The notes beneath the pieces are model-generated. The model searched no databases, was not told the origin of the DNA, and was given only the letters and a program-made list of their open reading frames with translations. A DNA stretch of 64,000 nucleotides from an uncultured Comamonas sp. (GTDB lineage: Bacteria; Pseudomonadota; Gammaproteobacteria; Burkholderiales; Burkholderiaceae_C): NCBI GenBank assembly GCA_947306475.1, contig CAMZGS010000011.1, forward strand, positions 62,001 to 126,000, in the 5' to 3' direction. Below are positions 11,080 to 20,123 of this stretch, one piece after another. Numbering within the stretch: the first letter of the stretch is position 1; each line of letters opens with the position of its first letter. A program made the translations under genes and the position numbers.

Positions 11080-12366
11080 ATGGGCCTGTTTACCTGGTCA
11101 GAAAAATCCCCAGCCGTGCTGCAAGGCGGCGGCGTCATCGGCCCCGATGAACGTCTGCCCTGGGCGCAAACCGGCTTGATGGGGGTACAACACGTCATTG
11201 CCATGTTCGGTTCCACCGTACTGGCGCCCATCTTGATGGGCTTTGACCCCAACTTGGCGGTGCTGATGAGCGGCATCGGCACGCTGATCTTCTTCCTGAT
11301 CACCGGCGGCAAGGTGCCCAGCTACCTGGGCTCGTCCTTTGCCTTCATCGGCGTGGTGCTGGCAGCCACTGGCTATAGTGGCCAGGGCGCCAACGCCAAC
11401 ATCGGCGTGGCGCTGGGCGGCATCATCGCCTGCGGTGCGGTCTATGCCCTGGTGGGCCTGCTGGTGCAGGCCATCGGCACGCGCTGGATTGAGCAGCTCA
11501 TGCCGCCCGTGGTCACCGGGTCGGTGGTGGCCATCATCGGCCTGAACTTGGCGGCTGTGCCCATCAAGAACATGGCCGCCAACAACTTCGAGGCCTGGAT
11601 GCAGGCCATGACCTTCACCTGCGTGGCGCTGGTGGCCGTGTTCACACGCGGCATGCTGCAACGCCTGCTGATCCTGGTCGGGCTGATCGTGGCCAGCCTG
11701 TTCTACGCCCTGTTCACCAACGGCCTGGGCTGGGGCAAGCCCGTCGATCTGAGCGGTGTGGCCGCCGCCCCCTGGATCGGACTGCCCAGTCTGCACACGC
11801 CGGTGTTCAACGCCAACTCCATGCTGCTGATCGTGCCTGTGGTCATCATCCTGGTGGCCGAGAACCTGGGCCACATCAAGGCCGTCACCGCCATGACCGG
11901 CAAGAACCTGGACCGCTACATGGGCCGCGCCTTCATCGGTGACGGCATTGCCACCATGGTCAGCGGCGCAGCAGGCGGCACCGGTGTGACCACCTATGCG
12001 GAAAACATCGGCGTCATGGCCGCCACGCGCATTTACTCCACCGCCATCTTTCTGGTGGCGGCGCTGCTGGCACTGCTGCTGGGCTTTTCGCCCAAGTTCG
12101 GTGCGCTCATCCAGGCCATTCCGCTGCCGGTGATGGGCGGTGTCTCCATCGTGGTGTTCGGCCTGATTGCCGTGGCCGGCGCCCGCATCTGGGTGGACAA
12201 CCGCGTCAACTTTGCTGACACCCGAAACCTGATCGTCGCCGCCATCACCCTGATCCTGGGCACCGGCGAGTTCACGCTCAAGTTTGGCGACTTCGCCCTG
12301 GGCGGCATCGGCACCGCCACCTTTGGCGCCATCGGCTTGCACTGGCTGCTCTCGCGCGGGCGTTAA
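11080..12366 (+). CDS. rutG: RutG-like pyrimidine (uracil) permease, NCS2 family
   Basis: A 428-aa polytopic inner-membrane protein. It resembles E. coli RutG over its whole length: PDERLPWAQT near the start, VQHVIAMFGSTVLAPILMG, ITGGKVPSYLGSS, LVAENLGH and GGTGVTTYAENIGVM. NCS2 permeases import nucleobases with protons. The gene is preceded by a good GGAG ribosome-binding site. None of rutA-F lies nearby, so it probably serves general uracil uptake rather than the Rut pathway. Confidence 0.85.
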   Translation: MGLFTWSEKSPAVLQGGGVIGPDERLPWAQTGLMGVQHVIAMFGSTVLAPILMGFDPNLAVLMSGIGTLIFFLITGGKVPSYLGSSFAFIGVVLAATGYSGQGANANIGVALGGIIACGAVYALVGLLVQAIGTRWIEQLMPPVVTGSVVAIIGLNLAAVPIKNMAANNFEAWMQAMTFTCVALVAVFTRGMLQRLLILVGLIVASLFYALFTNGLGWGKPVDLSGVAAAPWIGLPSLHTPVFNANSMLLIVPVVIILVAENLGHIKAVTAMTGKNLDRYMGRAFIGDGIATMVSGAAGGTGVTTYAENIGVMAATRIYSTAIFLVAALLALLLGFSPKFGALIQAIPLPVMGGVSIVVFGLIAVAGARIWVDNRVNFADTRNLIVAAITLILGTGEFTLKFGDFALGGIGTATFGAIGLHWLLSRGR

Positions 12367-12450
12367 AGCACGCTGTCTGCCAGCTACTTAAGGGCTTGAT
12401 ACCCCGTACAGATACGGGTTACTACTGATAGCATCCTTGGCGCTGTTAGG

Positions 12451-12527
12451 CCGCCCTCTCGGGCGCCGCTCGCATCCTCCGGGCATGGCGGAGGATGCAC
12501 ACGCGGGCCCCGGGCGGCTGCTTTTTT
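12451..12527 (+). ncRNA. Structured 5' leader of the CoA-transferase gene, candidate attenuator
   Basis: The leader holds a perfect 10-bp hairpin GCATCCTCCG (12472-12481) / CGGAGGATGC (12489-12498). The element CCGCCC (12451-12456) can pair locally, as CGCCC-TCTC-GGGCG (12452-12465), or distally with GGGCGG (12512-12517). The distal pairing is followed at once by six T (12522-12527), giving a terminator-like form. The two pairings are mutually exclusive, as in attenuators and riboswitches. I do not recognise it as a known RNA family. Confidence 0.45.
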
Positions 12528-12549
12528 CCTGCAGATTGGAGCACCCTGT

Positions 12550-14064
12550 ATGACTTTGGCCGACCGCGTCCGCTTCCCCCAATTTCACAACCGCATCATG
12601 AGTGCAGCCGAGGCAGCCGCCCTGATCCCCCACGGCGCCAACGTGGGCATGAGTGGCTTTACCGGCGCGGGCTACCCCAAGGGCCTGCCCCAGGCCATTG
12701 CCGAGCGCGCCAGGGCCGAGCACGCTGCGGGCCGCCCCTACAAGCTCAATGTGTGGACGGGCGCCTCCACCGCCCCCGAGTGCGACGGCGTCATGGCTGA
12801 GGCGGCTGCCATCGGCCAGCGCCTGCCCTTCAACACCGACCCCACCACGCGCAAGCAGATCAACGCCGGGCAGATCGACTTCATCGACATGCATCTGTCG
12901 CACGTGGCGCAGCACGCCTGGTTCGGCTTCTTTGGCAAGATGGACGTGGCCGTGATCGAAGTGCTGGGCGTCACGGCCGATGGCCTGCTGATCCCCTCCA
13001 CCGCCGTGGGCAACAACAAGACCTGGCTGGAGATTGCCGACAAGGTGATCCTGGAAGTCAACACCCGCCTGCCCATCCAGATGGAAGGCATGCACGACAT
13101 CTACTACGGCACCGCCATTCCGCCACGGCGCATGCCCATCTCCATGACGCATGCCGACAACCGCATCGGCGAGCCTTACCTCAAAGTCGATCCCAGCAAG
13201 GTGGTGGCCGTGGTGCACACGCACGGCGGCGACCGCAACAACCAGTTCAGCGCACCGGACGAAGCCTCCAACCGCATCGCCAGCTACATCATCGACTTCC
13301 TGGTGCATGAGATGCACGCCGGGCGCCTGCCCAAGCAGATGCTGCCGATCCAGTCGGGCGTGGGCAACGTGGCCAATGCCGTGCTGGCGGGCCTGCTGCA
13401 CGGGCCGTTCGAGCAGCTGCTGGGCTTTACCGAGGTGCTGCAGGACGGCATGCTCGAGCTGCTGCGCGCCGGCAAGATGAGCCGCGCCTCGGCCACGTCG
13501 ATCTCGCTGTCGGCCAAGGCGTTTGAGGATTTTGAGAAGAACATCGACTTCTACCGCAGCCGCATCATCCTGCGCCCGCAGGAAATCTCCAACCACCCCG
13601 AGCTGGTGCGCCGCCTGGGCGTGATTGCCATGAACTCGATGATCGAGGCCGACATCTACGGCAACATCAACTCCACCCACCTGATGGGCAGCAGCATGAT
13701 GAACGGCATCGGCGGCTCGGGCGACTTTGCGCGCAACGGCTATCTGTCGTTCTTCGTCACGCCCTCGGTGGCCAAGGACGGCAAGATCAGCTGCATCGTG
13801 CCCATGTGCTCGCACGTCGATCACACCGAGCACGACACGCAGATCATCGTCACCGAACAGGGCCTGGCCGACCTGCGCGGCCTGGCCCCACGCCAGCGCG
13901 CCAAGGTGATGATCGACAAATGCGCCCACCCCGACTACCGCCCCATGCTGCAGGACTACTTCGACCGCGCCTGCAGCAAGGGCGCGCTGCACACGCCGCA
14001 CATCCTGACCGAGGCGCTCTCCTGGCACCAGCGCTTCCTGGATACGGGCGATATGCGCGTTTGA
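12550..14064 (+). CDS. Acetyl-CoA hydrolase / succinate:acetate CoA-transferase family protein
   Basis: A 504-aa protein of the class I CoA-transferase (AarC/SpcA, acetyl-CoA hydrolase) family. The active-site glutamate that forms the CoA thioester is expected at Glu295 in GFTEVLQDG, nearly the same position as Glu294 of AarC. The glycine loop GIGGSGDFARNG and the ADIYGNINSTH segment are also present. It would interconvert succinyl-CoA/acetate with acetyl-CoA/succinate, or hydrolyse acetyl-CoA, and so link to acetate or citric-acid-cycle metabolism. The start at 12550 follows a GGAG ribosome-binding site (12538-12541). A structured leader lies directly upstream. Confidence 0.9.
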   Translation: MTLADRVRFPQFHNRIMSAAEAAALIPHGANVGMSGFTGAGYPKGLPQAIAERARAEHAAGRPYKLNVWTGASTAPECDGVMAEAAAIGQRLPFNTDPTTRKQINAGQIDFIDMHLSHVAQHAWFGFFGKMDVAVIEVLGVTADGLLIPSTAVGNNKTWLEIADKVILEVNTRLPIQMEGMHDIYYGTAIPPRRMPISMTHADNRIGEPYLKVDPSKVVAVVHTHGGDRNNQFSAPDEASNRIASYIIDFLVHEMHAGRLPKQMLPIQSGVGNVANAVLAGLLHGPFEQLLGFTEVLQDGMLELLRAGKMSRASATSISLSAKAFEDFEKNIDFYRSRIILRPQEISNHPELVRRLGVIAMNSMIEADIYGNINSTHLMGSSMMNGIGGSGDFARNGYLSFFVTPSVAKDGKISCIVPMCSHVDHTEHDTQIIVTEQGLADLRGLAPRQRAKVMIDKCAHPDYRPMLQDYFDRACSKGALHTPHILTEALSWHQRFLDTGDMRV

Positions 14065-14081
14065 GGTTTTGAAGTATGCGG

Positions 14082-14103
14082 GGCCGCCCCTTACCGGGCG
14101 GCC
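14082..14103. terminator. Hairpin between convergent genes, possible bidirectional terminator
   Basis: Perfect 8-bp stem GGCCGCCC / GGGCGGCC with a 6-base loop. It lies 17 bases after the CoA-transferase stop and about 50 bases beyond the stop of the convergent nuclease-like gene. There is no T-run on either side, so the assignment as a terminator rests on position only. Confidence 0.35.
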
Positions 14104-14152
14104 AATGGTTGCCTGGCCTCACGCAACAGCCGCCGCCACCAAACCCTGGCCG

Positions 14153-14647
14153 TCAGGTCGGGGGAACCACCAACACGGTGGCCTGAAGATCAATCCGGAA
14201 ACCGTACTTCCTGAAAAAACGCAGCTTGAATTCGCTGTCTAGGGGTACAAAAACCTTGTGGCGTTTGTTGCAGGCAAATGCCTTTTTGTGCCGAAATACC
14301 TGCAAGTCGTGATGTGCGGCCAGCAGCTCAATGGTGGAAGACAACTGCCCAATCGCCCGCTGTTGCCAGTCTGCTTTTTGGTCCTTCAGCTCCACCAAGT
14401 ACAGCAGGTTGGACGCAGTCAACATGCCATCGCAGCGCCCTTGACCAGGCAAGGCAGCGTCCTGAATCACGCATTTATCGATGGCCGTAAAGATGATGGA
14501 TAGACCCGACGGGTTGTCAACCGTAGCCACCCATTTGTCAGGATGGTCAGTATCCACATAAGCAGGCGTGGTGTTCTGGTCATCGCACAGGCCAAACCGT
14601 TTCTGGTCAAAGGGACCGCTCTGGCACGCCGACTGAAAGAAGTCCAT
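14153..14647 (-). CDS. Small protein with a PD-(D/E)xK nuclease-like motif, partner of the ATPase
   Basis: A 164-aa protein that I do not recognise by family. Residues 72-88 read CDGMLTASNLLYLVELK, with Asp73, Glu86 and Lys88 spaced as in PD-(D/E)xK nucleases (D, a hydrophobic beta strand, then ExK). Gln101 in AIGQLSS sits one helix later, as the conserved Gln often does in this fold. It has no signal peptide or membrane segment. The stop codon of the upstream ATPase (TGA) directly abuts this ATG, so the two proteins should be translationally coupled and probably act together. Base composition is clearly less GC-rich than neighbouring genes, which suggests acquisition by transfer. The nuclease role is inferred from the motif alone. 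Confidence 0.6.
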   Translation of the reverse strand: MDFFQSACQSGPFDQKRFGLCDDQNTTPAYVDTDHPDKWVATVDNPSGLSIIFTAIDKCVIQDAALPGQGRCDGMLTASNLLYLVELKDQKADWQQRAIGQLSSTIELLAAHHDLQVFRHKKAFACNKRHKVFVPLDSEFKLRFFRKYGFRIDLQATVLVVPPT

Positions 14648-15922
14648 TCAAATCGCCTCTTCCAGTTCTAGCAGTTTATCGAACAACTCATTGCCGGTAC
14701 GCAGCCAGCCGTTGAGCACGTTGTCATCCGACGGAATGCCCTCAAAACACGGCAGACGGGTGATGCTGCCATCGCGCTCGCTGCATTGGTAGATCGCCAC
14801 ATCGTCGGGCGCCAGCAAGGCTGTGGGAGGCACAATTTCCTCCAGCCTAGTCTGCAAATCCGTGCGGCCACTTTCGACAATGCGCTGCTGCACGTGCCTA
14901 GCCTGAATGGCCAGACTCAGGTAATTGACGATGTACGGGCTGTGCGTTGTCAGCACCAAGCGGTTGTGTGGCCCCTGACTGTTGAAGGCCAGCAGACTCT
15001 TGAGGATGTCCCACTGCGACGATGGAAACAGGTTTTGCTCTGGCTCTTCCACGATGTTGATGAATGCCGTCTTATTGAACCGGGCCGACAGCACCGACAG
15101 TGCCGCCCGTTTCTGCTCATCGGTCAGCGTAGGGTTGGCAAAAATGCTTTCCACCCCTTGCTTGAAGCGCGCTAGCTCGTCGGCACTCATGGGCTGCTGG
15201 CTGAGTTGGCTTTGTTCCTGCACCGTACGGGCCAGATACTCACTGACCAGATACAGCGGTACAAACGACTGAAAACCACTGGAGGCATCGGTCAACCGCA
15301 GTTTGTGCCCCGGCCCCTTGAGGTTGAGGATGCCATTGAGCTTGTCGTACTCGATTTCACTCTGGTTGATGGGCAGGCGCATCACCCCACGCAGGCTGTG
15401 CTTGGCCTGCTCAAAAGCCGTCAGAAACTCTTTGAGCGCATCGGACGACAGTTTCAGCTCCCGAGGGTTGCGCACATACGCAATGAAATTGCGCTCCGCC
15501 GGTACATACATCACCTGGGGCAAGGCATAGCCTTGGTTGCCCGACTCGGTGATGCTCATCTGACGGTCACCGGCGTACTCAGTAATACTCAGTTGCCCCC
15601 CGGCATAACGGATGGAGCAGGCACTGCCCTGGTACTCGATTTCAGCATCCCCCCACTGATTAGATTCGAGGTAATGCTCCAAACGGTGGTAGGTGAGAAA
15701 CTGGCTTTTCAGGCGGCCTTTGCGCTCAAACCATTTTTTCTCGTAGTCACCACGCACCAGCGCTTTTTCCATCCACGAAAACGTGGAGAACAGCTTGGCC
15801 ACCGTGCTCTTGCCTGCCCCCTGATTGCCAATGAAGACCGTCACCCGCTTGAAGTCGATCCAGCCACCGTTGTCCGACAGGCCGGGGCCGATAGGGCCAA
15901 AATTTTTGAGAAAGAGACGCAT
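14648..15922 (-). CDS. AAA/ABC-type ATPase of the OLD-like group (defence-type), first gene of a two-gene cassette
   Basis: A 424-aa ATPase with Walker A GNQGAGKST (32-40), an ABC-like signature DASSGFQS (212-219), Walker B FINIVEEPEQNLFP (287-300) and LTTHSPYIV (324-332). This order matches the AAA_15/AAA_21 ATPases of OLD, PtuA and AriA type. No TOPRIM nuclease domain follows, in contrast to OLD or GajA. The C-terminal 90 residues have no motif I know. The nuclease activity may come from the abutting downstream gene. GC content is lower than in the flanking metabolic genes, and no ribosome-binding site is obvious. The pair sits alone between a CoA-transferase gene and ilvA. Confidence 0.8.
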   Translation of the reverse strand: MRLFLKNFGPIGPGLSDNGGWIDFKRVTVFIGNQGAGKSTVAKLFSTFSWMEKALVRGDYEKKWFERKGRLKSQFLTYHRLEHYLESNQWGDAEIEYQGSACSIRYAGGQLSITEYAGDRQMSITESGNQGYALPQVMYVPAERNFIAYVRNPRELKLSSDALKEFLTAFEQAKHSLRGVMRLPINQSEIEYDKLNGILNLKGPGHKLRLTDASSGFQSFVPLYLVSEYLARTVQEQSQLSQQPMSADELARFKQGVESIFANPTLTDEQKRAALSVLSARFNKTAFINIVEEPEQNLFPSSQWDILKSLLAFNSQGPHNRLVLTTHSPYIVNYLSLAIQARHVQQRIVESGRTDLQTRLEEIVPPTALLAPDDVAIYQCSERDGSITRLPCFEGIPSDDNVLNGWLRTGNELFDKLLELEEAI

Positions 15923-16180
15923 GCTGGATTTCGTTCTATCGAGGCTTGCACATAGCAGAAGATGCGGTGGAGGCAGCGTGGCGCAGGCTGCCGTTCAGTA
16001 GATCGACTGAAGATACACGAGAAACTAGGCACACCATAGGCCGGTCAATGGCCCCCATGCCGCTCCATATCGCTCCGATAACAAGAGCATCTGCCACTGA
16101 TTCTGGTTGGTTTTCATGTAGTTTTCTATCTGAAATTTAGAAAAATCAAACGGCTACAGCTCTTTTTTATAGAGCAAGCA

Positions 16181-17380
16181 CTACACCCGCACCGCCTCCA
16201 TCCCCTGCGCCTGCAGGGCTTGCAGCACCTGCTCCACATGCGCCTGATTGCGCGTCTGCAGCACGAATTCAATTTCCACGTTCTGCGCGGCCAGCAGGGT
16301 GAAGGCGCGCTGATGGTGCACTTCCTCGATGTTGGCGCCGGCCTGCGCCACGGCGGCGGTGATGCGGGCGAGCACGCCGGGCACGTCGCGGGCGCTGACC
16401 TTGATGCGCGCCAGGCGGCCGGAGCGCACCATGCCGCGCTCGATGATGGCGGCCAGCAGCATCGGGTCGATGTTGCCGCCCGACAAAATCAGGCCCACTT
16501 TTTGGCCCTGGAACTGCGCGCCGTGGCGCAGCAGTGCCGCCAGGCCCGCAGCGCCTGCGCCTTCGACCAGGGTTTTTTCGATTTCCAGCAGCATCAGCAC
16601 GGCTTGCTCGATGTCGCCCTCATCGACCAGCAGCAGGTCATCGACCAGTTCGCGCACCACGGCGGCAGTGAGCTGCCCGGCAGTGGCCACGGCAATGCCT
16701 TCGGCGATGGTCGATTGGCCGATGGGCAGATCAAGCCCGCGCACGGCATTGAGCATGGAGGGAAAGCGCTGCGTCTGCACGCCGATGACGCGGATCCCGG
16801 GCTTGAGCGCCTTGGCCGCTGTGGCCACCCCGGCAATCAGGCCGCCACCACCCACAGAGACGATGAGCGTGTCCAGGTCGGGCTGCTCGGCCAGCATCTC
16901 CAGCGCCAGCGTGCCTTGGCCTGCGGCCACGGCTTCGTCGTCGTAGGGGTGGATGAAGGTCAGTTGCTGCTGCTCGGCCAGGGCGTAGGCGTGCTGGCGC
17001 GCTTCCTCCAGCGTGTCGCCGTGCAGCACCACTTCAGCGCCAAAGCTGCGCGTGCGCTCCACCTTCACGCCGGGGGTGAAGCGCGGCATGACGATGACGG
17101 CGCGCAGCCCCATGCGCTGCGCGTGGTAGGCCACGCCCTGGGCGTGGTTGCCGGCGCTCATGGCCACCACGCCACGCTCCTTCTGTGCCGCCGTGAGCAG
17201 CTGCAGGCGGTTGCAGGCGCCGCGCTCCTTGAACGAGGCGGTGAACTGCAGGTTCTCGAACTTCAGATAGACCTGTGCGCCGGTGATCTGCGAAAGGGTT
17301 TGCGAGACAACGCACGGCGTCTGCAGCACCTGGTCGCGCAGCCGTGCGGCAGCGGCGTGGATATCGTGAAAGGTCAGCAT
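16181..17380 (-). CDS. ilvA: Threonine ammonia-lyase with C-terminal ACT domain
   Basis: A 399-aa PLP enzyme that deaminates threonine to 2-oxobutyrate, the first step of isoleucine synthesis. The PLP lysine lies in TASFKERGACN, and the phosphate-binding loop is SVGGGGLIAG. The catalytic core is followed by a single ACT domain (about 325-399, VPGVLARITAAV...), the architecture of the roughly 400-aa short form. The start ATG at 17380 has a pyrimidine-rich upstream sequence and no Shine-Dalgarno match, so initiation may be weak or leaderless. It is an isolated gene, away from other ilv genes. Confidence 0.92.
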   Translation of the reverse strand: MLTFHDIHAAAARLRDQVLQTPCVVSQTLSQITGAQVYLKFENLQFTASFKERGACNRLQLLTAAQKERGVVAMSAGNHAQGVAYHAQRMGLRAVIVMPRFTPGVKVERTRSFGAEVVLHGDTLEEARQHAYALAEQQQLTFIHPYDDEAVAAGQGTLALEMLAEQPDLDTLIVSVGGGGLIAGVATAAKALKPGIRVIGVQTQRFPSMLNAVRGLDLPIGQSTIAEGIAVATAGQLTAAVVRELVDDLLLVDEGDIEQAVLMLLEIEKTLVEGAGAAGLAALLRHGAQFQGQKVGLILSGGNIDPMLLAAIIERGMVRSGRLARIKVSARDVPGVLARITAAVAQAGANIEEVHHQRAFTLLAAQNVEIEFVLQTRNQAHVEQVLQALQAQGMEAVRV

Positions 17381-17591
17381 GGGAGGAAAAAGCAACAAAA
17401 AGAGGAGCTGGATGCGCTTGTCCAGCAAGCGTTTTCGGCGGATTTTGCTTATAGCGCAGAATGCAAGACATTGCTGCTGCCAGGCCCGCCATCCTCCACC
17501 GGCAACACCGGCCACACCCCCGGGGAATCCCGAAGCACCCCCTTGCCGCGCCCTGCGCCGGGGATGGACGGACGCACAATGCGAGCCGACA

Positions 17592-17616
17592 CCGGCCGCC
17601 TTGGGCCGGCATTTTT
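17592..17616 (+). terminator. Terminator-like hairpin just upstream of the MFS gene
   Basis: CCGGCC (17592-17597) and GGCCGG (17604-17609) form a 6-bp stem, followed by CATTTTT. It ends 12 bases before the GTG start of the MFS gene, and no complete gene precedes it on this strand. It may be a weak attenuator, or chance in GC-rich DNA. Confidence 0.3.
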
Positions 17617-17628
17617 CCCCACAGCCCC

Positions 17629-18825
17629 GTGATCCGCCGCGACGAAATTCTCTTGCTCTGCACCGGCTTTCTGGCCACCTTGAGCAGCATTGGCCTGGCG
17701 CGCTTTGCCTATACGGCACTGATGCCGCAGCTGGTGCTTTCCGGCTGGTTCAGCGGTGAGCAGGCCGCCTACCTGGGGGCAGCCAATCTGCTGGGCTACC
17801 TGGTGGGCGCCCTGAGCGCTGCGCCCTGCGCCGAGCGCCTGGGCACACTGCGTGTGCTGCGCGGCTGCCTGTGGGCCGTGGCGCTGAGTTTTGCCGCCAG
17901 CAGCTGGCCGCAGAGCATGGCGGTGTTTGCCTGGTGGCGCTGGGTGGCGGGCGTGGCCGGGGCCATGCTGATGGTGCTGGGGCCGTCGGCCGCCATGGCC
18001 GCCGCTGCACCTGCGCGGCGCGCGCTGCTGGGGCCGCTGATGTTCAGCGGTGTGGGCATGGGGGCGCTGTTTTCTGCGCTGATCGTGCCCAGCCTGCTGC
18101 ACTGGGGGCTGTCCACCGTCTGGCTGGCGCTGGCCGCCACGGCGGCGCTGGTGGCCCTGGGCGGGCAATATGCCGCCCGGCACATGCCTGCGCCCCAGCC
18201 CATTGCCATCACCCCCCAGTCGCCGCATGGTCTGCCGCTTGCCGCGCCGCTGTGGACACTGGCCGTCGTCCTGGTGATGGTGGCCTACATGCTGGATGGC
18301 TTCGGCTTTGTGCCACACACGGTGTTCTGGGTGGACTACCTGCGGCGCGAGCTGGCGCTGGGCAATGCCTACTCGGCCACGCAATGGGCGGTGTTCGGTC
18401 TGGGCGCCATGGTCGGGCCGCTGGCTGTGGCGTTCTGCGCCACGCGCTGGGGCTGGTGGCGTACCATCACCGGCGGCTATGTGATCAAGGCCTGCGCGAT
18501 CGGCCTGCCGCTGCTGTGGGGCAGCGCCCTGGGGCATGGGCTCTCGGGCTTTGCCGTGGGGGCGCTGTCGCCGGGCGTGGCAGCCATCACCTCCGGCTAT
18601 CTGATGCAGCTGGTCGGCGCAGCGCGACACAAGAAAATGTGGGGCTACGCCACCGCCGGTTTTGCCCTGCTGCAAGCCACTGCCGGCTACAGCATGGCCT
18701 GGATCTACGCCAGTGTGGGCAGCTACCGCCCGCTGTTCATGCTGGGTTGCGCTGCCTTGCTGGTGGGCACCGCACTGGTGGCCTGTTCGCGCCTGAGTAC
18801 ACCGGCTGTCGCCAACCCATCCTGA
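17629..18825 (+). CDS. YbfB/YjiJ-family MFS transporter
   Basis: A 398-aa protein with about 12 hydrophobic segments. The opening GFLATLSSIGLARFAYTALMP is the signature region of the YbfB/YjiJ (MFS_4) exporters. The second half begins at a central break rich in Pro/Gln (about residues 185-205). Substrate is unknown. The GTG at 17629 gives the family N-terminus. An upstream ATG in the same frame would add an unrelated Pro/His-rich stretch. The downstream nitronate monooxygenase starts 21 bases after the stop and probably shares the transcript. Confidence 0.85.
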   Translation: MIRRDEILLLCTGFLATLSSIGLARFAYTALMPQLVLSGWFSGEQAAYLGAANLLGYLVGALSAAPCAERLGTLRVLRGCLWAVALSFAASSWPQSMAVFAWWRWVAGVAGAMLMVLGPSAAMAAAAPARRALLGPLMFSGVGMGALFSALIVPSLLHWGLSTVWLALAATAALVALGGQYAARHMPAPQPIAITPQSPHGLPLAAPLWTLAVVLVMVAYMLDGFGFVPHTVFWVDYLRRELALGNAYSATQWAVFGLGAMVGPLAVAFCATRWGWWRTITGGYVIKACAIGLPLLWGSALGHGLSGFAVGALSPGVAAITSGYLMQLVGAARHKKMWGYATAGFALLQATAGYSMAWIYASVGSYRPLFMLGCAALLVGTALVACSRLSTPAVANPS

Positions 18826-18845
18826 ACGGACAAGGAGGTCCGCTT

Positions 18846-19922
18846 ATGACCGCAATCGCCCCCTGGATGCAGCGCCTGGGCATGCTGCACCCCATCATTC
18901 AGGCCCCCATGGCCGGCACCTCCACGCCCGAGCTGGCCGCCGCCGTTTCGCACGCCGGGGGGCTGGGCTCCCTGGGGCTGGGTGCGCACAGCGTGGAGCA
19001 GGCGCATGCCGACATCCTGCGCACGCGGGAGCTGACGCAGGCGCCCTTCAACGTCAACCTGTTCTGCCACCGCAACGCCCATGCCGATCCCGAGCGCGAT
19101 GCAGCCTGGCTGGAGTACCTGGCACCGGAATTTGCCCGCTTCGGCGCCAGGCCGCCGCGGCGGCTGGAGAACATCTACCCCTCGGCCGTCGGCAACGGCC
19201 CGCTGCAAGGCATGATCCTGCAACTGCGCCCGGCGGTGGTGAGCTTTCACTTTGGGTTGCCGGAGCAGCCGTTCATCGATGCGCTGCGCCGCGCCGGCTG
19301 CCTGACCATGGCCTGCGCCACCTCGCTGGATGAGGCGCTGCACATCGAGCAGGCAGGCATCGACGTGGTGATCGCCCAGGGCATGGAAGCCGGCGGCCAC
19401 CGGGGCGTGTTCGAGCCCGAGCACGACCAGTTCATGGGCACGCTGGGGCTGGTGCAGCTGCTGGTGCGCCACACGCAGCTGCCGGTGGTGGCTGCTGGCG
19501 GCATCATGGACGGCACGGGCATTGCCGCAGCCCTGCAACTGGGCGCCTGCGGGGTGCAGATGGGCACGGCCTTTGTGCTCTGCCCGGAGAGTGCGGCCAG
19601 TCCCGCCTATCGGGCGACGCTGCAAAGCCCGCGCAGCATGCACACGCAGCTGACCAGCGCCATCTCCGGCCGGCCGGCGCGCGGGCTGAGCTCGCGCCTG
19701 CATACGCTGGGGCAGCGCTATGGGCAGGCGCTGCCGGATTACCCCAGAGCGTACGACGCGGCCAAGGCCCTGCACCGGGTGGCCAGCGCCAGCGATTGCC
19801 ACGATTACGCGCCCTTCTGGGCCGGCCAGGGCGCCCCGCTGGCGCGTGCGCTGCCTGCGGCAGAGCTGATGCACACCCTGTGCCAGGAGCTGTACGCTGC
19901 GCAAAAAAATAGCGCCCGCTAA
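18846..19922 (+). CDS. Nitronate monooxygenase family flavoprotein
   Basis: A 358-aa FMN-dependent TIM-barrel protein. The N-terminal PIIQAPMAG, the FMN-phosphate loop GMEAGGHRG, VAAGGIMDG and the MGTAFVLC segment identify the 2-nitropropane dioxygenase/NMO family, which oxidises alkyl nitronates such as propionate 3-nitronate. The ATG is preceded by a strong AAGGAGGT ribosome-binding site. It lies directly behind the MFS gene, which suggests a small detoxification/export operon (inference). Confidence 0.88.
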   Translation: MTAIAPWMQRLGMLHPIIQAPMAGTSTPELAAAVSHAGGLGSLGLGAHSVEQAHADILRTRELTQAPFNVNLFCHRNAHADPERDAAWLEYLAPEFARFGARPPRRLENIYPSAVGNGPLQGMILQLRPAVVSFHFGLPEQPFIDALRRAGCLTMACATSLDEALHIEQAGIDVVIAQGMEAGGHRGVFEPEHDQFMGTLGLVQLLVRHTQLPVVAAGGIMDGTGIAAALQLGACGVQMGTAFVLCPESAASPAYRATLQSPRSMHTQLTSAISGRPARGLSSRLHTLGQRYGQALPDYPRAYDAAKALHRVASASDCHDYAPFWAGQGAPLARALPAAELMHTLCQELYAAQKNSAR

Positions 19923-20123
19923 AGGCGCAGCTTCATTTGGCTTATCACTAATCTATATCAAGATACAGGCGGGCACACCCCAGTTTTCAAGGGTTTTGTC
20001 TGACAATAGCGCACTTTGTTGCAGCACAGCATGCTGCTGGCCAGGGAGATGGCATCGGTGCCCGCTGTGCGGCGCCGGGCTCCACTCCCGCCTGTTTTCT
20101 CCATCTGTTTCTTTTTTGCCGCA

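Noticed and set aside
14104-16180. Integration signs (direct repeats, attachment site, integrase) around the ATPase-nuclease cassette
   Set aside because: No tRNA end, integrase or clear direct repeat was found; only the lower GC suggests transfer.
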